Below are positions 22,201 through 33,389 of a stretch of 64,000 bases of DNA, piece by piece. Source of the DNA: Tetrapyrgos nigripes (taxonomy: Eukaryota; Basidiomycota; Agaricomycetes; Agaricales; Campanellaceae); the NCBI GenBank assembly GCA_013368315.1, contig JAACJM010000046.1, forward strand, positions 62,001 through 126,000, read 5' to 3'. The translations under genes were made by a program, and so were the position numbers. Position 1 is the stretch's first letter. The number at the start of each line of letters is the position of its first letter. The notes under the pieces were generated by a model. The model was not told where the DNA came from. It did not search any database and saw only the letters and a program-made list of their open reading frames with translations.

Positions 22201-23668
22201 CAAATCTTCTTCTGGGTGTCCAGGTCCTCCTTTTTAAAAAGCTCTTTTGCGATGGTGACGTGTTTGTTGAGTTTAAACCTCTCCCCATCTTTGGGTTGAC
22301 CAAAATGTTCGTTGTAGGCTGCATCGACCTTGGGTTTGTAATCCTTGTGTCACTCATAGAATTTGTAATTGATGGGTTTCTTGGGGGACCACTGATGGCT
22401 TCATCATTGAGGACACTCAATAGAACATCTGTGTCTTTAGACCGTGTGCTGTTCTCCTTGGTAAGGCAAGTCGAGAACCATTGGCTGACTTTCTATGAAG
22501 AGTGTGAGAACAACCTTTGCAAAAGTGCCAGATAAACCCTAGCCAACAAGATGTTCTCTTCGTCCATCCTGGATATAGCTTTCCGCCTCTTCTTTTTCTC
22601 TGAAGGCTCTACCACAGGTTCCTTTTCCTTTTGCTCTTCCTTCTTCTTTGAGGCTTTCTGAAGCTTCTTGGAAGCATTGAAGTTAGTAGGCTCCAGGATT
22701 GGATTGGCGTTGGTATTGGTGTTGGGATTGGTGTTGGGAATGACAGATAGGGGCGTCTCAGGTTGAATAGCCACTGGTGGATCAGACACAGATGGACCAG
22801 ACACAGTTGGCCCAGACATGAGTGAGTCATCAATAGATGGGGTAATGCGAGTGACTGCAGGCTCGGAGGAGAGAAGTCCTTTGGGTGTTATCAATGTGTC
22901 ATTTTTGTTTGGAAACATGTTCACCATGGACATAGATGTGTTGGGCACGACAGATGCACTGGCTGCGATAGATGTGTTGGTTGTGGTTGTGGGCATGCTG
23001 GTGACGACGGGCACATTGACAGATGACTTGGCAGCACTGGCATCTGGCCTCAAAGCTGCATGTTCATTGTCAGGGTCTTCTTCGTCTTCATCGTCATCTT
23101 CATCATCTTCATTGTCCTCATCAGCTTCTAGGGCCTTGATTGCCTTCTTCCCCAGTTGATCAATATTGTGCCTGATCATAATCTCCTGCACCTCAATGTA
23201 CATGAGTAGTTGCTCTCATATTCTCCCCAAAATTCTGCCCAGAAGTTCCCATGGTTGCCAAAAGAGTCTCGGTACTCGGGAAATGTGACTCAAGCAGCTC
23301 CAGGGGAGGGCCTAAAAAAGTATCCTGTGTTTTGAGAAAGTCAAGGAGTGAAGCAAGAGTAGCGTGCAAGGCACTGCATGTTGTTGTTTGGCAGCAGCAA
23401 GGTCATGTGATTCTATGTTCGACTCGCATTCAAGTTTCTTCATTTTCACTTCAAGGTTCCTGTCATGCATGCGCATACCTGGTAAGCCCAATTCATTACC
23501 TGAAATTTCTGCTCCCCCCTTTACTTCCCTTATAACATTGTTTCCACCACTCAAGTCTGCAAACGACCTGTAGCTCCCTCTGTGCACAGTCCTGGAGCAC
23601 TCTGTTGTGAGCATGGGTTGTAAGTGGGTCTCAAGCATCGCCTCTTTCCTGTCTGTTCTCTCCATCAA
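22190..23668 (-). pseudogene. Unidentified acidic/Ser-Thr-rich ORF relics
   Basis: Three minus-strand frames read in order from 23668: a 118-aa frame with an intron-like GTATGC...CAG near 23460-23480, a linker in which TFLGPPLELLESHFPSTE can be read in a different frame, then 23203-22493 with EVQEIMIRHNIDQLGKKAIK, a long Asp/Glu run, an Asn-Thr-rich segment and a Lys-rich patch (KKLQKASKKKEEQKEKE). A last frame (22420-22190) follows. No domain is recognised. The gene is broken by at least two frameshifts and faces away from the dioxygenase gene at 23754, with under 100 bp between them. Confidence 0.4.
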
Positions 23669-23753
23669 TTACTTCTCTCAAGTTTTTTTGAGACATTAAT
23701 ATTCCTTTTATTTCTCAAAACGGTATGCCACCTCCTATCCACCTCTGACTACT

Positions 23754-25366
23754 ATGCAGACTCATTCAGGGAAAATCTTTGCAGCCTGGACCTGTGATCT
23801 AATCACTGCTACAGGGTCTTTTAATCTTATGAGGGCTGTTGAAGAACTCCAAGAACTGAATCCTGGCACTCTTGATGCAGTGCAAGATCTCTCCGATTTT
23901 AACTCAGTAGATGTAACTCCAATTCCAACTCCTGAGCAGTCTACCACACCTACTTATGACTCATTTGATGGCTCAGACCTCTCTGAGTTATCCAATGGCT
24001 CAAACATTCGACATCCTCTGGAGCATCAAAAGCAGTTTGAAAACAAAAGAGAAAGACAAGGAGAAGTAAAAGGAAACTGAAAATTTCTAGTGATCTACCT
24101 CCTGAAACAGTGCAACCCCACCCAACCCATACCCAGAAGGCTTCTAACCATAGGAGTCACCTTACCCAGGCAAAACATCGGTTGCAGGAGACAAAGACTC
24201 AGAAGCGTGCTCTGTCATATGCCCCATGGATATCTGTTGGCCAAACTCTGGTCAACCTGGAAGCTGTTGAAACTGTCCATGCTGCCCTCACTTTTAATGC
24301 TGCCAACAATACCTCTGGCTATTTGGGTCCCAAGAGTAATCAAGACATTGATGCAAAGGAATGGACAGTTGAAGAGCTTTGTGGACCAGGTGGAATGGGT
24401 TTTCAATACATTATGGCAGGTGGCAGGTATGTGCCCATTGCTTTATCAAAAGTGAATCTCAACTAACCATGTGTTTTGCAAAAGTTGCCAGCCTAAAGTA
24501 GTGGTCAATAACTGTGAAGTCATTGTCACTGTGATGAGCCCACCTCCTGAAGATCCCAAGATATGGTCCTCTGTTCAGGTCTTGATCCATGAACTTGAGG
24601 GTTCCCCAACAGTTGATAGACCTGGTAAATGAAGGGAAAGAAAGGGTTACACTTCAAGCAGAAGGAGCTGTGTCACCAGAGGGGAGATTATCCAGTTAAG
24701 ACTGATAGTATATCATGCAGTGGAGGTCAGGAGTGCCCGAAGAGGATCTATCATTCACAGAAAACCCAGGCTGCTCTCAATAGACTCTGGCATGAGAAGT
24801 CCTTCTCTCGTTTGGCTGGCCATGCCTCTTCAGTCTTCACCCATTTTGCACCAGACCTCTACAACTATTATAAAGATATTTTGGTCAAGCTGAGAAACCA
24901 CAACCCTCGCCTTCAGTTCAATTACCACAACTCCATCTTCAGCTGCTGCACCTACAATTGGGGTCCCAGAGCATTCACCAAGAAGCACCTAGATCACTTG
25001 AACTATGTTGCTGGCTGGTGTGCTGTAGTCGCATTTGGTCATTTTGACTATACCAAAGGAGGTCATATCATTTTGTGGAATTTAAAAATGGTTTTTGAAT
25101 TTCCTCTGGGTTGGACATTTCTTCTTCCTTTGGCTTCTATCACACATTCCAACACCTCTGTCTCTACTTCTGAATTTTGGTGCTCCTTCACTCAGTACAA
25201 CACAGGTGGAATATTTCGTTATGTTGAAGATGATTTTAAAATGAGAACTCAGATGTCTGAAGAGGAGAGAATTCAGGCAGAGCATAGGCAGTGTGAGTGT
25301 GTGTCTGAGAGCTTGAATAAATACTCTACTGTTAGCCAGCTGAAATCTCTGTATGGTTTTCAGTAG
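23754..25366 (+). pseudogene. JBP1/TET-type 2OG-Fe(II) dioxygenase, degenerate
   Basis: The family oxidises methylated bases in DNA using 2-oxoglutarate and Fe(II). N-terminal acidic/Ser linker from 23754, a conserved VGQTLVNLEAVETVHAAL-type segment (24110-24430), an intron (about 24427-24484), then the core. Iron-binding H-x-D is HLD at 24986-24994, followed by GWCAVVAFGHFDYTKGGHI and the strand LKMVFEFPLGWTFLLP; the distal His is in HSN at 25145. The expected 2OG-binding Arg in the R.SFTQY motif is Trp (TGG, 25178-25180), one base from CGG. Frame breaks lie near 24060 and 24625. The family's known association with KDZ transposons in mushrooms fits this neighbourhood, but no KDZ core is seen next to it. 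Confidence 0.75.
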
Positions 25367-25926
25367 TCTGATATGTACACCACAACTTTTGCTAAAATCT
25401 GTTCTCAAATCTCAGTCTCAATCCAAGTCTAACGAGAGCTTGAATAAGTAATCTACTGTTAGCCAGCTGAAATCTCTGTATGTGTACACCACAACTTTTG
25501 CTAAACTCTGTTCTCATGTCATCATGCAAAGTCAAATCTCAGTCTCAATTCAAGTCTAATTCTTGATTAAATTTACCTGAACTCAAAGGAATACATCTCT
25601 GCTAGCCTCTGGCCTATTCTACATAGCTCTTAAGTGCATTGAACCTTAAGTGAAGCTTGAAATGCAATTTGTATTAGTGGCAAGTACTTGATGCCTCATT
25701 TAACAACAAGTCTCACATGATACAGCTTAGGACTTACAACCATCATCGTTTCACTTTTCCAGTCCCACTTCTTTTTCTCAACTCATCTATACCTCCAACT
25801 GAACCCAGCTCTGAGGCTATCACGAGAAAACATCAATTGAACTTAATAAGGGCAAGGGAATACTGAAGGAGGTAAGTTTTCTACAAATCTTATTCTACCA
25901 TCCAAAGATGATAGAACAGCATCACT
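25367..25926. other. Downstream flank of the dioxygenase relic
   Basis: Contains a partial direct duplication: the segment with AGCTTGAATAA...CAGCTGAAATCTCTGTATG...TTTTGCTAAA occurs at 25307-25400 and again at 25435-25520, so the gene's 3' end has been tandemly duplicated. No other gene. Confidence 0.5.
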
Positions 25927-27510
25927 TTGTCCCCAGGAACTCTCAAAAAATCAATGAGAAGCTTAAGGAACATAGAGCACAGAGGAAGAGAAAGACAGGG
26001 TCAGGAAGCAGAACCAACAAAGTTCTGCCAAACGATACTGGAGGTATGTACCAAGCTGATTCCTCCTTCTGCTGCTTGTCCTTATGATATTCTCCCTAGT
26101 AATCAGTGAACCAAAATCCTCTATGCCAATTCTGAGCATCATGTTGAACAGCAGATTCAGGAATTTGACTATCAGCACTTTCAAAGGAACTTTCAGTTTC
26201 ATGATAATATTGGCACCAAGTTAGGAGACACTGTTAGGGCAACCCATGAGTTAGCAGTGGCATATCTAGAACAGAGAGAGCAGTCCAATTGAATATACTT
26301 CTTTGACCCACAATAGCTACTACTCATTTACACTTATGTAGCTTTTCCAGTGTGGTGTAATTCATTCATTCATTCAGAATCTTGACTTGTGATGAGCTTG
26401 GAGTTCAACTCTCTGTCAGGTCTTGCAAAGGTGATCTTGATCCTGTTCTTTTTTTTTTTTTCAGTTGTTCGCTTTTGCTAAAGCATGATATATTTCATGT
26501 GGCATGTGACTTCAACATGTGGTGAATGTCTCTGTCCTTTCTTTTCAACAACCATGACAAACACCAAACCCTACATTGCTTGCTCCCTGACTCTCCACTG
26601 TGATATCAGCCCACTTGGAAAGTCTGGGCAAAACTATGATTATTATTCTATTTGGGGCGGGTTCCGTGCAGGAATTTATCTCGACCAGTGAGTTGTTCCA
26701 CTGCAAATTTCCCTTCCTACAGCATACTAATGTTCTCATTGCTCAGGAGGACTGTCTCTACTATTGCTTGTCAATCTGGCCAATCAGAGCTGAAAGGCTT
26801 TCACAAGGGCAATGAGGAGGAGTTGATCCAAACGTGGAAGTATTTTTGCAAGCTCACACACAACCATGGGGGCAAATTTCAAGAATTCATCAATGCTTTT
26901 GACAGCACTGTCCCTCTGGGTGCACCTTCTTGTTTTGTGAGTCTGTATTTTTTTCAACAATTTTGTCTGACAAATATCTGCAGTTTGCCCCCTCAGTTGC
27001 CCCTGAGCTGAACATTCAGGCCCTTGCCACCAACATGGGGTCACTCTCGATGAAGACACCCGTTCCAGCCTCAGTCGCAACACCACCTGCTTCTCCATGA
27101 AAAGGCTTCACCAAGACTGTCCAGAGGCCCGCTACTTCATCAGCAACCACTGCTCACCCTCAGTCAATGCTTGGACCTGACATTGTCAGTCAGTTGAACA
27201 TACTCACCAAACCCTTCCTGCACCCTGTTCAGCCTTCTGCTGGTGTTGCTTTGTCATCCCACACTCCTGCTCCTCAAGATGAGACCACCTGAGAGCAGTT
27301 TGTAGTTGTTTGCTGGAGTGGAGGGGTCGACTTCTACAATGACAGGTATGTCTGTAGAAAACTCTTCTTTGGGTCAGACTGTTCATATTTTTTTTCTCTC
27401 AGGGACATTGGCCTTCAGGCCTTTCAAATGATGGCAATCCAAGGCCTCTTTCCAGCAATGAGGTTGACCTTGGATCTTACATTGGCCAATGAATTCATGA
27501 ACGGGCTCTG
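25927..27510 (+). pseudogene. Second viroplasmin/RNase H1-hybrid-binding-like protein, decayed
   Basis: A multi-exon plus-strand reading: NIEHRGRERQGQ and EFDYQHFQRNFQFHD (25960-26290), then YDYYSIWGGFRAGIYLD near 26635-26690, an apparent intron, and SELKGFHKGNEEELIQTWKYF (about 26780-26850). The spacing Y..WGG.R.GIY ... KGF....EE....W matches the same fold as gene C of TEK-1. A later piece reads VVVCWSGGVDFYNDR / DIGLQAFQMMAIQGLFPAM (27300-27450), with an intron between. Frames break repeatedly. It lies just downstream of the dioxygenase relic on the same strand, recalling the TEK-1 order of accessory genes. Confidence 0.4.
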
Positions 27511-27760
27511 AATGTTTTTTTTGTCATCTACCTATGCTTGTGATCTATGTACTTTACTGAGTTTGAGAATTAATCAACTGCTGCTTTTGAAAAAGTGGAG
27601 ATGTGCACAGTAGTACTTTTGCAAAAGATTAAACCTTGAAATTTGCAAAAGTGCATGAATTTGAGACTCAGGGACAAGTTGTTTGATAATGTGACATTGT
27701 TGTTTACCTATTTTCTGGTACGCATTCTCCCTTTCTTGACTTGGACATGTCTTTTTTATT

Positions 27761-28141
27761 ATGTCTTCAACCTCTCAACTCTGGAAGAAGCCCTGGACCT
27801 TCAGGACTTCCAATACCAACACACTTAGCCACATTACCTCTTGGGGCCAACTTGGCCTCAGTTTCGATGACCCATCTGACAATTTGCTCCATACAAACAG
27901 ACAGTTCTCTGCAGATGGCTGTCAGGTCTGGAATCAGGTCCAAGTGGCTCCTTCTATTCAACCACATACAGAGCCCACTCAACATGTCACACCCAACCTG
28001 CATGCCAGTCAAGATTGGGCTGATTTTAATATATACACCAAGCAAGATCAAGACTACCAAGCCCCAAAGCAGCAATCCGGTCAATTTGTTTTTCAGGTGA
28101 AGAATGGCTGTGTCACAAAGGTCAGCTGTGTGCTTCCATAG
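27761..28141 (+). CDS. Unidentified short ORF
   Basis: A 126-codon frame (MSSTSQLWKK...) rich in Ser, Gln and Asn with no recognised motif. It ends just before the truncated left edge of gypsy-1 at about 28170, so it may be the cut 5' part of a larger gene. It may equally be chance. Confidence 0.2.
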   Translation: MSSTSQLWKKPWTFRTSNTNTLSHITSWGQLGLSFDDPSDNLLHTNRQFSADGCQVWNQVQVAPSIQPHTEPTQHVTPNLHASQDWADFNIYTKQDQDYQAPKQQSGQFVFQVKNGCVTKVSCVLP

Positions 28142-28386
28142 GTCATTACTTTTCCTTCAATGCCCATGCTGGCTTAACATTATGAAGGACTGGCCAATGA
28201 TGAAGAGAATGAAGAAGTTACAACAGCATGAAGGCAATGGATCACCCTGAAACAGATTCAAGATAGGTTCAAGAAGGACTTCAAAGCTCTTGCAGCAGAT
28301 GATGTAGCGAGAACTAAAATCAAGATGGTTAGGATGAAAGGAACAGTATCTTCGATACATATGGGGAAGAGTCCAACTTCAACAAG

Positions 28387-29028
28387 ATGGTGTTGTTGGA
28401 GTATTATAAAGACGGGTTGCCTTCGAAAATTTGTGAGTCTGTGGGACACACCTATCCAAAATGCAAGGACTTTGATGAGTATAAGGAGAGGGCCATGGAA
28501 CTTCATTTGGAATGGTTGAAGGAACAAGAGAGGTCTGGAGGTTGGAAATCCACTCCCACATCAAGGACAAGTTCAGGTCCTTCTCAGGGATGGACAGTAG
28601 CAAGTGTAAATGTGCTTATGAATATGGGACCAGGTGCTAGCTCATCCTTTACTCCTTTACCCAAGCTGACACCTGAAGAAAGAGACAGACTTCATAAACT
28701 AGGAGCATGCTTTGCATGTAGACAACCAGGTCATATGAGTAATGAATGTGCCACATTCCCAAACAATACCCCGAGGTTGTCCACCTCTCAGAATACCTCT
28801 CGTAACTTCCCTCCTCATGCTGTTAGGACAGCTGATACTTCCACTTCAACATCATCATCATCTCCCAGTTTGCCACCTATAACAGTAGCACAAACTTCAT
28901 CATCATCTCAAAACGTAATTAAGGACATTTCAGATATGGTAAATAAGGTCAAGGGTTTGGAAGGAGAAGAAAAGAAACAGGTTAGTGTATATTTGAAAGA
29001 TGTTGTGGCAAAGATGATGGATTTTTAA
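28387..29028 (+). pseudogene. Gag of gypsy-1
   Basis: Open over 213 codons: capsid end (YPKCKDFDEYKERAMELHLEW), a Ser/Thr linker, zinc knuckle CFACRQPGHMSNEC near 28710-28750, and the tail VKGLEGEEKKQVSVYLKD. The N-terminal part upstream (28200-28387) is readable only with frameshifts. Confidence 0.8.
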
Positions 29029-29189
29029 AACACTCCCCTGCTATGTCGTCAGGAGGAGTTGTACGGTACGCCAGACAATATATGAACAATCAATATCATG
29101 TGTTATATATTTCTTGTGAGTGTACTTTCTCTTTAGAACTAAGAATGTTGGCAGTCACTCGTAACTGACAGGTACCTTCGAGCAAAAAA

Positions 29190-29660
29190 ATCAATGCAGA
29201 AGCTCTAATAGACAGTGGTGTGGAAGGCATTATTATCAATAGCTGTTTCACATGAGAAAATTGTTTAACCCTCCTTCCTATCAAAAATCTGTACCCTGTA
29301 CGCAATGTTGATGGTTCTGAAAATACCATGGGATGGGTACACCATTATACCATTCAAAAACTTCACATCTATTCTCAGAACAGAAGATCGTATCATGAAG
29401 AGATGGCTGAATTTTATGTTACAGACATCAGAGATCACAATATAATTCTCAGTACCGATTGGCTAGAGGAGCATAATCCAGAAGTAGACTGGTCATTTTC
29501 TAGAGTGGATATGGTTAGATGTCCTGAAACATGTACTCTGGAACAACTCCCAATCCTTAACCTATGCACTAAACTGAAATCTCTCAAATTGACTGTTACT
29601 GATCCACAAACATATCATAATGACTACCAAGTGAAATGGTCAGAACCAATTGGATGATTC
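29190..29660 (+). pseudogene. Aspartic protease of gypsy-1
   Basis: Carries EALIDSGVEGIIIN (active-site DSG near 29210-29225), FYVTDIRDHNIILSTDWLEEHNP and the family's usual end. A stop (TTTCACATGAG region, near 29255) precedes the longest open frame at 29328-29657. Confidence 0.75.
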
Positions 29661-29829
29661 AAACCAGTTGCACAACCAAAAGTTGCAGGATGACAACATT
29701 GAATCCCCATTAGATCCTTTCATTGTTCTTCAGAATCTACAGCAATTTTTGCTGAAGAAGATTTCAGTCAGAAGGATGTTCCGAATCAATGGGAACAGGA
29801 ACGAAAGAAGAGGAATACCTGACACCAGA

Positions 29830-31200
29830 TTTGGATTTACCAAGGCTCAAGAACTCGCAGAAGCAGCCCAAAAGATGAAAGAGGACGCACCACTTACAGA
29901 TAAGATACCATCACAATATCATCAGTTTTTATCAGTTTTTGACAAACAAACTTCAGAACGATTACTGAAACATGGTGAATGGGATCATGCTATCAATCTG
30001 AAAATGGACTTTGAACCTTGTCCTTGCAAAACCTATCCCCTATCCCCTAACAAACAAAAGGAACTTGACAACTTCATTGATGAGAACTTGGAAAAGGAAT
30101 ACATAAGACCGTTGAAGTCTCCTATGGCAAGTCCCTTCTTCTTTGTTAAAAAGAAAGATGGAAAGCTATGCCCTGTACAGGACTATTGAGCATTAAATAA
30201 AGGAACCATAAAGAAAAAATATCCTTTATCACTCATATCAGAATTGGTAGACAAACTGAAGGGGACACGAGTCTTTTCAAAAATTGATCTTTGATGGGGA
30301 TATAATAATGTGAGTGGAAAGCGGCATTCAAGACAAATAGAGGGCTCCTTGAACCAACAGTGTGTTTTTCGGTCTTATGAACTCCCCTGCAACATTCCAG
30401 GCAATGATGAACACCCTTTTTAAAGACCTCATCGATTCAGGAAAGGTGGTTATCTACATGTATGACATCTTGATCTTCATGGAAACTCCGAAAGAGCATC
30501 AACAAATGGTCAAACAAGTGCTCACATGACTTCAGGAAAACAACCTTTATGCCAAACCAGAAAAGTGCATCTTCAAAGCCAGCTCAGTGGAGTTCCTAGG
30601 TCTCATTGTCTCTCACAATACATTGGCAATGGATCCAGTCAAAGTCAAAGGCGTTACCAAATGGCCAACTCCATGAACTGTTAAGGATGTTCAGTCATTC
30701 CTTGGATTCAGAAACTTTTATCATTGGTTTATACAAGATTTTTCTAAAGTCACTCAACCACTTTTCGATCTAACAAAGAAAGATGAACCTTGGAAATGGT
30801 CTGTTCAGGCACTCAAAGATGCATTCACTTCTTCACCAGTCCTTTTAATGCCTGATCATTCTAAACTGTATCAAATAGAAGTAGATACTTCCAACTATGC
30901 CACAGGAGGTATTCTATCACAAAAAGGATCAGACAACAAGTGGCACCCAGTCACCTACCTATTGAAATCCTTATCTGAAACTGAATGAAACTATGACATT
31001 CACAATAAAGAGTTGTTAGCAATCATACAGGCATTAGAGGCTTGGCGACATTACCTTGAAGGCACACCACATACCATTGAGATTCTTACAGACCACAAAA
31101 ACCTGGAGTATTTCACTACCTCTCAGAAACTTAGCTGACAACAAGCAAGGATGGCTCTGTTTCTTACCAGATTTGATTTCATCCTTATCCATAAACCTGG
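29830..31200 (+). pseudogene. Reverse transcriptase and RNase H of gypsy-1
   Basis: Reads KAQELAEAAQKMKED, NLEKEYIRPLKSPMASPFFF, the fingers/palm region, and the RNase H start (EVDTSNYATGGILSQ). The catalytic YxDD box is altered: the sequence gives Y-M-Y-D at about 30457-30470 where gypsy-2 has YMDDILIF. In-frame TGA codons interrupt at about 30187, 30291, 30526 and 30674, each where gypsy-2 has Arg (CGA) or Gln. Confidence 0.8.
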
Positions 31201-31299
31201 AAGTCTTAATCAAAGTGATCCTCTTTCACAAAGGCCAGATCATAAAGAGAGAGTCAAGGATGACAACAAAGATAGAGTATTGCTCAATCCCAAATTCTT

Positions 31300-32390
31300 C
31301 AGAATACATGCAACAAGACCAGGAGCAGTAGAGTTGAGAAAACAGATCAGGGAATGTCCAGAAAAGGACACTGAAGTTGTGAGTGCCCTTGAAGTCATCC
31401 TGAACAATGGTCCATGCTCATTAGTCAAAAACCTACAGGAATGGAATTATGAGGATGGAATCATCCTATTTTGAGGGAAAGTCTATGTTCCTTATGACCA
31501 GCAACTACAGAGAGATATAGTCAAGATGCATCACGACAGCCTCACCACAGGACATCCAGGCCAGTTTAAAATGTACAAACTGATTAGTACAGAATTCTAG
31601 TGGCCCAGTATGTCAGTATTTTTCCACAATTATGTTGAAGGATGTGCTACTTGCCAATTGACCAAGGTGCAAAACCATCCATCGCATGTACCACTAGTCC
31701 CAAATGAAACTCCAGAAAGACCTTTTGGCACAATTACTACCGACTTCATTACAGATCTTCCAGAGTGTGATGGCTTCAACACAATCCACATAACAGTAGA
31801 TCGATCAACCAAGGCCGTAGTAATCTCACCATGCCAAAAAGATATTGACAGTGATGGGACTATTGATGTACTATTCAACAACACATGGTGACGATATGGA
31901 CTTTGAGACAAAATGATATCAGATCAAGGACCCCAATTTGCAAGCCAGGTTATGAGAGGGATATATGCTATGTTAGGTATCACCTCAGCTCTTAGTATGG
32001 CTTATCACCTGCAGACAGATGGCCAAGAACTTGAACAATACTTACAAACCTTCTGTAACTATCGTCAAGATGATTGGGTCAAATATCTGCCATATGCTGA
32101 GTTCTGCCATAATACTTGAGTCCACTCAGCTACTGGAAAATCACCTTTCAAATTACTTCATGGATTCCTTGACTATTTCCCTCAATCAATCCTTTTTCAC
32201 ACATACCAAAAGTCAAAGAAGCACTGTGTGAAGAGTTGAAAGCAAGTCTAACGACTGCTGCAGAGTTGATGAAGAGACAGAATATGGACCACATAAAAGA
32301 AGGGGTAAAGTTCAAAGTTGGAGATAAGGTACTACTGGATGGAAAGAACTTGAAAACAACAAGGCTAAAAGCTAGGTTGGCAAACACCCT
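31300..32390 (+). pseudogene. Integrase of gypsy-1
   Basis: H2C2-type start (HHDSLTTGHPGQFK ... GCATCQLTK), core with TTDFITDLPEC, ISDQGPQFASQV and ...ELEQYLQTF, then the GDKVLLD spacer. Stops include TGG-to-TAG at about 31600 and two CGA-to-TGA near 31889-31905. A short deletion removes the GQTERVNQ stretch (reads DGQELEQ). Confidence 0.8.
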
Positions 32391-32395
32391 ATAAT

Positions 32396-32806
32396 ACTGA
32401 CTTTGAACCTTATAAAACCTGTCAAACTCTATAATAAATGACAATCAATCTTCTATTCTTATGATCCTATGTTTCTCCTATATTTCTCCTGTTTCTCCAA
32501 TCTTTCTCCTATATTTCCCCTGTTTCTCCAATCTTAATGCTATCTTTTCCCTATCAACACCTTTTATATCTTTATATTTATGTTTGTTGATCTATACCTA
32601 TAATACAGAATTCTTTTGCTTATTCACTGTTCTTCTATATAAGCCACTAGACATTTTAGATAGCCCTTTAGTTCGTTCACTTTGTTTCTGCTCCATACTA
32701 CTACTACACAGTGTAGAACCTAGTCAGCTTACTCTTTATCTCTCTTTACTCCCAATCAACCTTGTTTTGTGTGACTTGGGTGGTTTGTTAATAAGTGTAT
32801 CAACAA
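32396..32806 (+). repeat. 3' LTR remnant of gypsy-1
   Basis: Aligns to the interior and end of the gypsy-2 LTR (CTGACTTTGAACCTTATAAAACCTG ... TGTGACTTGGGTGG ... ACCTTGACA). The first part of the LTR is deleted and no target repeat is detectable. Confidence 0.8.
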
Positions 32807-33389
32807 CCTTGACATAGTGTCCTCAAGCTTGAGAAACGGAACTGAGGAGACAGTTGGGTTCCTTGTCATCTTCTGCTCAAAGGCACACTTCATATCAAGG
32901 AGTGTATGCTTTGCACCTGGAAAGTCAAACCAAATAGAACTGGAATCAAAAGAAGGTTCTGTGATGGACACTGGCAAGCTGGAATTGGCTTGGGATATCT
33001 CTCATTTGACTCTCCAAACCAGATAGTTGCTGTGGTACAAGATCTTCTCCTGCTGCTCCTGTGAAGACATCATGTACCACATGAAGGACTCTCGAAAGGT
33101 CTGGTGACCTGTTGAGTCTAGAAATAAGGTTTGACCCAGTGATGTGGTGATATGGCAGGTAAATGCCTGGCCATGCACCCCATCATTTTGCACACTTCTA
33201 ATTGAAGTAGTGCGAACTCACTATATACTGAATTGAACCTATGAATTGTCTAGCTTCTCCACTAGAGTGACTCACAAATGGATATCCTTTAAGACAAAAG
33301 CTTTCATTTAGTTTAATCTCAAGAGTTTTACCATAAACACAGTTGGTAACATGCTGATTGAAGCACACTTGGACTATACTATCCTTCAT
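32780..33389 (-). other. Conserved-looking minus-strand ORF relics
   Basis: Consecutive minus-strand frames, 33389-33198, 33193-33002 and 32977-32756, read like exons or a frame-broken gene (QVCFNQHVTNCVYGKTLEI; DLVPQQLSGLESQMRDI in an alternative frame; CAFEQKMTRNPTVSSVPFLK). I recognise no family. They lie just beyond the gypsy-1 LTR. Confidence 0.3.

Larger units (their letters stand above)
28170..32806 (+). mobile_element. Gypsy-1: 5'-truncated Ty3/gypsy element with 3' LTR remnant
   Basis: Collinear with gypsy-2: gag (to 29028), protease, RT, RNase H, integrase, and LTR sequence ending ACCTTGACA at 32806. Missing are the 5' LTR, the gag leader, and the segment between integrase and the middle of the LTR (junction near 32390). 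Multiple stops, many of them TGA at positions where the other copy has CGA. Confidence 0.85.
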
